Below, one piece after another: positions 57,706 to 64,000 of a DNA stretch of 64,000 nt (position 1 is its first letter; each line of letters starts with the position of its first letter). The notes beneath the pieces are model-generated. The model was not told the origin of the DNA. It searched no databases and was given only the letters and a program-made list of their open reading frames with translations. The position numbers and the translations under genes are program-made. The stretch lies in assembly GCF_003573695.1 (NCBI RefSeq), contig NC_039359.1:141629112-141693111 (forward strand), in the 5' to 3' direction. This DNA is from Papaver somniferum. Taxonomy: Eukaryota; Streptophyta; Magnoliopsida; Ranunculales; Papaveraceae.

Positions 57706-58072
57706 TTTCTTTTTTTTTTTGTAACCGAACTTCTTACTGATAACTAATCATTATTAATCATACTAATCACTAATCATTCTGTTCATTTTTGGTCATAAAT
57801 TTAGGTAACCGAATTTAATCGCAAAAAAAATTAAAATTTCTCGCAAAGAAAATTTTCAATTTTTTTGTAATAGAACTTTTTAATGGTAACTAATCATTAC
57901 TAATCATTAACTAATAACTAATTAATCATTAAACTAACACATTTAATTAAGGAGGGTAAATTTGGTATTAAGAAAAACATTTAGATAAGGGGTGACCTAG
58001 ATTTACTTCTAATGTCTTTATCCAAAATAAAATCATGGTCCCAGAAAAACCATGGTCCCAAAAAATCGTTCC

Positions 58073-58375
58073 TTTAAATGGGGATGAGATGACAAACATT
58101 TTCTTTCTATCTCCACCACTCTTCCTTGATCAACTTATGGCTTGAAGCATTGGTTTTGTATCTTCTCTTCATGTTTCTTTCGTCCCATCTCTTCTCTAAC
58201 TCTGGTTGACACTTCTCACATTGCTCCATTATGGTTGGGAAAAATAAGGCAAGCACTGCATGCATCTTTGTGCTTTGGCACTTCCCAGTTGCCACTTGGG
58301 GGATGGCTGCAGACAATGCACCTGCAACCTGGCTTATGTGAGGGTGCCTTGTGGTTGTCTGGGTCCTTTTTTTGG
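58073..58375 (-). pseudogene. VAL-type B3 protein fragment, copy 2
   Basis: Nearly identical to the copy at 57440 but with about 40 extra bases near its 3' side (58090-58130). The minus-strand frame is open across the cysteine cluster (CRCIVCSHPPSGNWEVPKHK, then DACSACLIF). The two copies are direct repeats separated by an AT-rich spacer holding TAATCATTA-type repeats. Just right of the copy, an A/T-rich junction leads to the 3' flank of the GDSL gene. Confidence 0.45.
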
Positions 58376-58667
58376 CCTTGGCATTTTTCGAACCATATAA
58401 TCATCCCAACCAAAAAAAAAAAAATGAACCAGTATAGAATGCTGCTGAACCTTAAGCAATACTGCACTGATACTAAATGAAAACCAAGTTTAATTATCCC
58501 AAACCAAATAAATTACCAAGTTTGAATGGTAAAGAGAACTTGCATCAACTCCAAGGTAAAGAAATAACAAGGACAGCAGTAGTACATAATAATAAGCTTA
58601 TCCAAAAACAGTAGTGGTAAATAAAAGAGTCAATCAAACTCATAAGACAGAGAACTCAGAAATCGGA
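58376..58667. other. 3' flank of the GDSL gene
   Basis: Non-coding. Part of it (GGCCTTGGCATTTTTC and GCTGAACCTTAAGCAATACTGC) is shared with 42372-42470, showing that the duplication included this flank. Confidence 0.5.
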
Positions 58668-60354
58668 TCATCCGATTAGTGAGATGCCTTGAAGGATCAA
58701 GGCGTCAGCAAGAACCTGATTTGCTGCCTGAGATGGGTGAACAGCGTCCCAGAACACGTATTGGGTAGCATTGGAGCATGTTCCTGGAGACTTAGCATTG
58801 CACAAGAATGATGTTGTTTCAACTGTCCCTGTTCCACAACAACCTTTCTTCGCCTCCGTGAATCCGTTTTTGGCAGGAGATTGAACAAGATCGAGGAAAG
58901 GTGTGTAAATGTCAAAGATGGCGATTTTGAGGTCAGGGAACTTCTTTTGTAGCTGCACTGTTGCTGCACCAACCTTCTTGTTAAAGCCTTGGGCATCCAT
59001 GTTGAGACGTGCGACACACCCTTGCTCACCATGCCCCAATAGAGTAATCATTGCAGGAAGACAACCCAATGGTGGCAATGAAGTAACCCCAATTCTTCTA
59101 GCTCCTAACCCGTATAAGTTCTGTGGCCAAAACCAAACAAAAAACATGAACATGGTATCGGTATGACTTGAATCAGTTGCAAGAGGGAAAAAGAATACAT
59201 TACATTTAGATACCTCAATGAAGCTCGAGTAGATACCGACGAGGAAAGTAGAATACTGGTCAGGAGTGTAAAGCTTGTTGAGGAAAGGATTGACATAGTA
59301 ATTCTGAGCAAAATCACTACTTCCTTCACTAACAATGTACAATGCTTCCTTGATGATTGTCGCTGCTTTTGCAGCCCCGGCGACTTTGGCTAGTTTAGTC
59401 TTGTATTCCTTGTAATATTCCAATTGTTGCGTCAAGGGAATTGCATTCTGGTGATCAAAATTAGAAGAAAACAACAATTGTTAAATTATAACATGTTCTA
59501 AGTCACTCGAAAAATACGCGTAAAACAATCACATATTCAAAGAGTCGATCATGAGTAGTTCACTTACAGATTGAATGGAAGTTTTGTCATAGTAACCAGA
59601 TGCAGCAGATGCAAAATTTGCTCCAATAAGTAGGTTTTTCCCTGAGGCCTGTGGGCTCAGATATGCTGGTGGGTATGTTGTGAAACCAAGTGTTTCAGCT
59701 GCAGTTATATCCAAAGACAATTTCTCACATCAATAAGTGAAAATACAAAATCAAATGATAAGTTTTTGAAATTTCTAAATTCATCCAAAAATGGCACTGA
59801 AATTACTCAAAGTATAACATAATAATTTCTTGGTCTGGAAATGTGAGACATTGAAGTCCTACAGCAGTCCCAATTTTGAATCCTCTGAAGCCTCCGTACA
59901 GTGAGGATTCTCGGAGTGACTGCCGACAAAACCTGCATATCATTATGCTCTCAACTAATCTCTATATACATATCTGAAATTGAGGATGCTACTAATTTTG
60001 TGTCATTAAGACCCACATGGGCAATAATTTACATCTAGAATGACAAATTCTAGGAACTATGGACAGATGGAGTGGAGTGTACTTACCAGTAATATCAGTA
60101 GCAAGTTTGCCATTGCAGAATCTACCAGTAGGTTTCTTATTAGCAAAATCCCTGCCATAAGGAGGATGATTAGCTTTGAAAAGAGTAGGGAGATAATCAT
60201 TGTTACCAACATCAACAGCTGAATCTCCAAATGTTATAATGGCTGGAACCAAAGTAGTACTCTCTTGACTGAGTACACTAACCACAATACAACCCAATAA
60301 AAGCACCATTTTCATCAAAACATTTTCCGATACCGGACCCATTTGTACTTTCAT
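58668..60354 (-). CDS. GDSL esterase/lipase (plant SGNH family)
   Basis: Four exons, 60354-60087, 59698-59568, 59447-59214 and 59120-58668, all GT-AG with matching phases, give 361 residues, normal for the family. A hydrophobic N-terminus ([15 protein letters not shown]) is a secretion signal. Block I is [14 protein letters not shown] with the nucleophile serine in G-D-S. Block III is [14 protein letters not shown], with serine where many members have asparagine. Block [15 protein letters not shown], supplies the catalytic aspartate and histidine. These enzymes hydrolyse esters in the apoplast or cell wall; the substrate here is unknown. The closest match in memory is the Arabidopsis At5g03810/At5g03820 group. 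ATG 60354 was chosen as the first in-frame ATG; ATG 60342 is possible. Fragments of a second copy lie at 42440. Confidence 0.92.
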
Positions 60355-60413
60355 TAACAAACAATTCTCTCAATCACTCTTATGATAATGGTAGTACTAC
60401 TATATGTTGATGC

Positions 60414-60420
60414 TCTTATA
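60414..60420 (-). promoter_or_regulatory. TATA-like box of the GDSL gene
   Basis: TATAAGA on the minus strand, 60 bp upstream of the start codon, which would give a leader of about 30 nt. Confidence 0.4.
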
Positions 60421-60666
60421 GATAGATGTATTTAGAACCAACCCTTTTAAAGGACTAGTGCAAGTATTGCCAAGTTGTAAAGCAGAAGAAGTTTTGACTA
60501 GAGAAGCACACATTAAAGAAGGGACAATGTGGTTGTTGCAAATTGCGAAATGCATTCAATATACCAGCCAGCAATGTATGATCCACAATCTCACTAATAT
60601 TTTCTTCACTCTAGAGTCTAGCTAGATATATCTATTTCTCTATACCTATTATGGTTGTTTTAGAAA

Positions 60667-60864
60667 ATGGAGTTTAAGATCCAACTACTAACAAAGGGAA
60701 GAAAGTGGTTGGGAAGGTTGAGGGTGGTGTTAATGGAGCTTAAAGTTCGAGTACTACACACGAGAATTTGCTTAGCATGTGCAATGACATTGAAAACACA
60801 GACCAAAGAGATAAAAGAGTTGTATAAGTCTTGTAAAACTGGAGAGACCTGTAATCTTGAATAA
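60667..60864 (+). CDS. Small unassigned ORF (65 aa), divergent to the GDSL gene
   Basis: The ATG at 60667 has a good context (AAAATGG). The product is basic with a leucine/valine-rich helix (LGRLRVVLMELKVRVL) and four cysteines (RICLACAM, SCKTGETC). I do not recognise a family. It lies about 310 bp from the divergent GDSL start, so the two could share a promoter. It may equally be a chance frame. Confidence 0.25.
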   Translation: MEFKIQLLTKGRKWLGRLRVVLMELKVRVLHTRICLACAMTLKTQTKEIKELYKSCKTGETCNLE

Positions 60865-60889
60865 CCCATCATTTATGATACATGTTCCA

Positions 60890-61652
60890 CCATTTCAGTA
60901 TTTCAGGTCCCCAACCATACTCATCATATACGTCAGCCACTTTCGGTGGTGCTTTTCGAGTCGGATATTTTCATCTTTTGTATTTATGAAGCTGCACCTA
61001 ACAGCTTTTTAAGCAGTTCATAGGGTACCATTTTCCTGAGCGGTACTGCAGAGAGATACTTTGGCAGTGAGCATTGTTTATATCTCTGAAACCTTAAAAC
61101 TTGGTTTTCATCCAGCAGTATTTGTACCTCACTGTTCACAGTACTCAGAGATCCACTGTCCACTCCACTCTCCACAGTTGCAAAGCTTCACTGTCCACAG
61201 TGAGGCTACAGTGGACCTATACAAGTGGCTATCTCTTGAGCCAACTGCAACCATGGGTCCATGGAGTAGTGTAAGGTCAAACTGTGGACCCATTAGGACC
61301 ATTGTTATGGCAACACCCATCCTCTAGCAACCCACCAGTGCATTTAGCCATAAATTTTCACAAGGAAAATAGAGGAGTTACATATCCAGTTTCCAAGTAA
61401 AAGAGCAAAAAAATAATGCTGCAAAAAACTATAGTTAGTCTTTACATTACAACAAAATGTACACGATGAAACAGTTTCTTGTACGATTAGTACACTACTT
61501 CTTTGCTAATACATTCAACCCCTCTCTCACTCAAATGCCTTTTTGGGGAGGTACAACAACAAAGAAAGAAAGAAAGAAAGACAAAAATTAGTGATCAAAT
61601 CGAGCAGAGTGTATCCATGGAGATGTCTGATTGATGAACGTACAGTATGTCG
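60890..61652. other. Intergenic stretch with repeated CACTGTCCACAGT-type words
   Basis: No gene seen. At 61130-61215 short related words (CACTGTTCACAGT, CACTGTCCACTCC, TCTCCACAGTTG, CACTGTCCACAGTG) follow each other. A GAAA run occurs at 61563-61580. The left of the gene below would hold its 3' UTR. Confidence 0.4.
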
Positions 61653-64000
61653 TCATGAACGCCAAAAGAGAGTTGGGTCATTACTATACAACGAGCGGTC
61701 TTGAATTTCTAGGTTAGCGACGTGCCAATTGATTAATCGTGCCTGAACACATTTACACAATATAAGTCCAGTTGGAAACATCCACCATCCACTTTCATCC
61801 CTGTAAAGTCCACCACCAAAAATGTCAATGCACGGAGATATTTATCAACTCCCGGAGTATAACAGGAAAAAGAATGCTTAAGATTCTGCTTACATGTTGA
61901 AATTCCAGGGCTGAAAGTCTGGATGACTAGATGATGATTGGTTCTTGTAATGGATATATCCACAAAAGAAAGCCACCATCTGTTTTGGCAAGAATGTCCG
62001 TTAATAAGAAGAAAGTAGAGTTGCGGGATGAAAAACAAACATGAAAGAAAAGCCATGCATATAGTTCAGTGGAATTTAACTTGGATTCGACGCGTAACAA
62101 CCATCAACCATACGTTTTTCAACATGTAGATGGAAATATAAGAACTACACGGAGAGATAAAACTATGAGTGCAAGGCCAACTTACAACATTGATCAACGA
62201 TGTAATGTTCCACAAAGCATATACACGTGCATGACCAGCTGACTTCCTAGGTCCATGGCTAAATAGAGCATTGATTCCAGCCGGGAATGGGAATAGTATA
62301 CCAACAGGAAGAATAGATAAAACTAGAAACAAGTCCAGGAATGAAATAGAATATAACTGGAGCGAAGTCAGCAACACTAAGCTAAAATCTGCTAACAGTA
62401 GTATCGAGATCACCAAACCAACAAGATCCTGCAAAGTTAAAATACATTACTGGAAAAAATAAATTCTTGAAAAATTAACAAAATAACGAGCAGTTTTCCC
62501 CAGCTAATATAGTTCGATAAATATAAATACCTGGTGGCGAACAGGTTTAGTGTTATGAAGTATCAAAGATAATGGATAAAATATATCTTTCTTATCTTCG
62601 ATCATTCTTAAACTTAATGTATCCAAAATTCCTCCAGATATCCTTTCACCAATTGAAATATGTTTGCTGCTTCTCAAATGGTTTAGTGAATTATCTCTTT
62701 GAATAAGGTGAGCACTGCAAGAACAAGGGAAACAAAAATTCAAGCTAGGTCTCTAACAAAATGCCTAAAACACTACAATTAGGAACTGCACATTTCATGT
62801 CGTTTACCGCGATGTTAGATCATTTCTTGAGGCTGTGTAGACACTTTCAACAGATGAAGGAGGATCCAATTCTTCTTCAGCAGCATATACCACAAGTCCA
62901 AACTGGCAATATCCACATGCTGCTACTTGAAACCAGGCAAGATTAACACGTAGACCACGAATGGTCAGAGCAGGATTTGCATAATTCTCGATCCAGCTGA
63001 GAATAGGCACAAATGACACTCTTAGGTTTCCACGGCGAACTAGTCTCAAATGTGCATTTAATCCAGCAATGAGTCGATACCAAATGGTTGGTGGGACCAC
63101 CTTCATGCATTAACCAAAAATACGATTTAAAAGGTTGCCTTTCAAAGTTCACAAATTAATATCATAGGAGTATACTGGTTTCACACATAAATTTTGATTA
63201 GCAAGGGGTTTTCTTGTTGAGCACCAAATCACATACCTGACTCATAAGGCTAGTGAGGACATTATCACTATGAAGTGAAAATGGAGACATGTAACTTCCA
63301 TCCCCTCCAAAAGCTAAACACATGGGAAACCTTTCCTGGAGACGAGGAGGAAGATCAGACCTCTTTTCATCGCCACCAAGAAAGAAATCCACGTATGCTA
63401 GAATTAAATCAGAAGTTGCAGCCATCTGCACAAAACAAAGTCAGTTTTAAGTTTTCCTATACTTGGAACAAAATAAACCGTGAATTACTAGGGATTAATC
63501 AATGGGACTGTAGAAAAGAGACCAAGACTATACAACTAAGAAACTATGCATATAGAAGTGTACCTTAAGTCCTTCATAGAGAGCACGTGACCGACATGAA
63601 CGCAAGCAAGAATGGTCATATTCTGATCGAACAAATTCACGCAATAACTGAAACTTCTTTTTACGGCACCACTCTTGCCATGTCCATGCCAGTGGATAAG
63701 CAAGAACAGAGAGTATACTATGGACAGATCCTTCCCACCATTGATAAGAAGCCAATGCATTAATCTCATCGACAAATCGATTGAATGCATCCTCATATCT
63801 GTAATGTAAATATGGAACAAAAGGAAAGAATTCAACCAAGTAAAATCAACAGCAATATTGATTTTTGAGGAAGCAGCGTAAATTAAAAAGAATTGAGGAT
63901 AGGTTATTTACACGATATCTTTTATTTGTTCAGGGGGGGAATGAGGGAGATGCCATGGTTCACTAAATGTATTAGGCCCCATGAAGTATATTCTATGGAC
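61653..64000 (-). CDS. Large glycine-rich membrane protein, C-terminal 488 residues (At5g11700/At5g47020-like), runs off the right edge
   Basis: Eight exons: 64000(+)-63912, 63798-63564, 63425-63237, 63100-62808, 62714-62531, 62428-62186, 61979-61894 and 61800-61653. All introns are GT-AG and phases agree. Conserved blocks in order: FSEPWHLPHSPPEQIKDIVY, ASYQWWEGSVHSILSVLAYP, REFVRSEYDHSCLRSCRSRA, YVDFFLGGDEKRSDLPPRLQ, MCLAFGGDGSYMSPFSLHSD, VVPPTIWYRLIAGLNAHLRL. A strongly hydrophobic exon follows (about 62300-62428; LVGLVISILLLADFSLVLLT), then HARVYALWNITSLINV, and the end INWHVANLEIQDRSLYSNDP, closing LFWRS. From memory this is the C-terminal half of the plant proteins annotated 'glycine-rich protein' of about 1,400 residues. 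They have several membrane segments and no established function. The glycine-rich N-terminal half lies outside the window. The gene looks intact here. Confidence 0.9.

Noticed and set aside
59105..59335. Alternative minus-strand frames overlapping the GDSL exons
   Set aside because: Out of frame with the spliced GDSL product, whose phases and motifs agree throughout.

Overview
The window is nuclear DNA from a flowering plant, most likely a eudicot. Genes have short GT-AG introns, the intergenic DNA is AT-rich, and more than half of the sequence is Ty3/gypsy and Ty1/copia retrotransposons, LINE pieces and miniature DNA transposons. Some repeats feel like the poppy family, but that is only an impression. 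All assignments come from reading translations and repeat ends by eye; no search was run.

Left part (1-16.3 kb). The window opens inside a Tat-lineage Ty3/gypsy element: the start of its antisense ORF and its 3' LTR. That LTR has landed in a truncated duplicate of the first exon of the neighbouring CHUP1-family gene, whose intact four-exon copy lies at 5.74-8.50 kb (+). A small secreted-peptide ORF lies tail-to-tail with it. The rest to 16 kb is DNA transposons with readable terminal inverted repeats and target-site duplications (TSDs), a 46-bp minisatellite, and two pieces of a dead LINE.

Middle part (16.4-42.2 kb). Two Tat-lineage elements, both on the minus strand, sit 277 bp apart in one former host locus. 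The first (16366-25892, TSD TCAAT) keeps gag, protease and the antisense ORF but has no recognisable reverse transcriptase or integrase. The second (26175-42175, TSD ACAAC) has gag, protease, RT, two RNase H domains, integrase and the antisense ORF, all with frame breaks, and is itself split by a 2.0-kb solo LTR (TSD CAAAG). All three antisense ORFs have a TATA-like box between the 3' LTR and the ORF, so they look like independent transcription units.

Right part (42.2-64 kb). Host sequence returns with remnants of a GDSL-lipase copy, then a two-exon defensin-like gene whose start codon coincides with the edge of a copia LTR. Next come a decayed complete copia element (+), a 5'-truncated copia (-), a coding-deficient small LTR element, a second copy of the 0.8-kb hAT-like repeat, and two tandem fragments resembling a VAL-type B3 factor. 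The window closes with two good minus-strand genes: a four-exon GDSL esterase/lipase (58.67-60.35 kb) and the last eight exons of a large glycine-rich membrane protein that runs off the right edge.

The host genes (CHUP1-like, secreted peptide, defensin-like, GDSL, glycine-rich protein) show no common pathway. What links the region is local duplication followed by transposon insertion: unfilled duplicates of several insertion sites survive within the same window.
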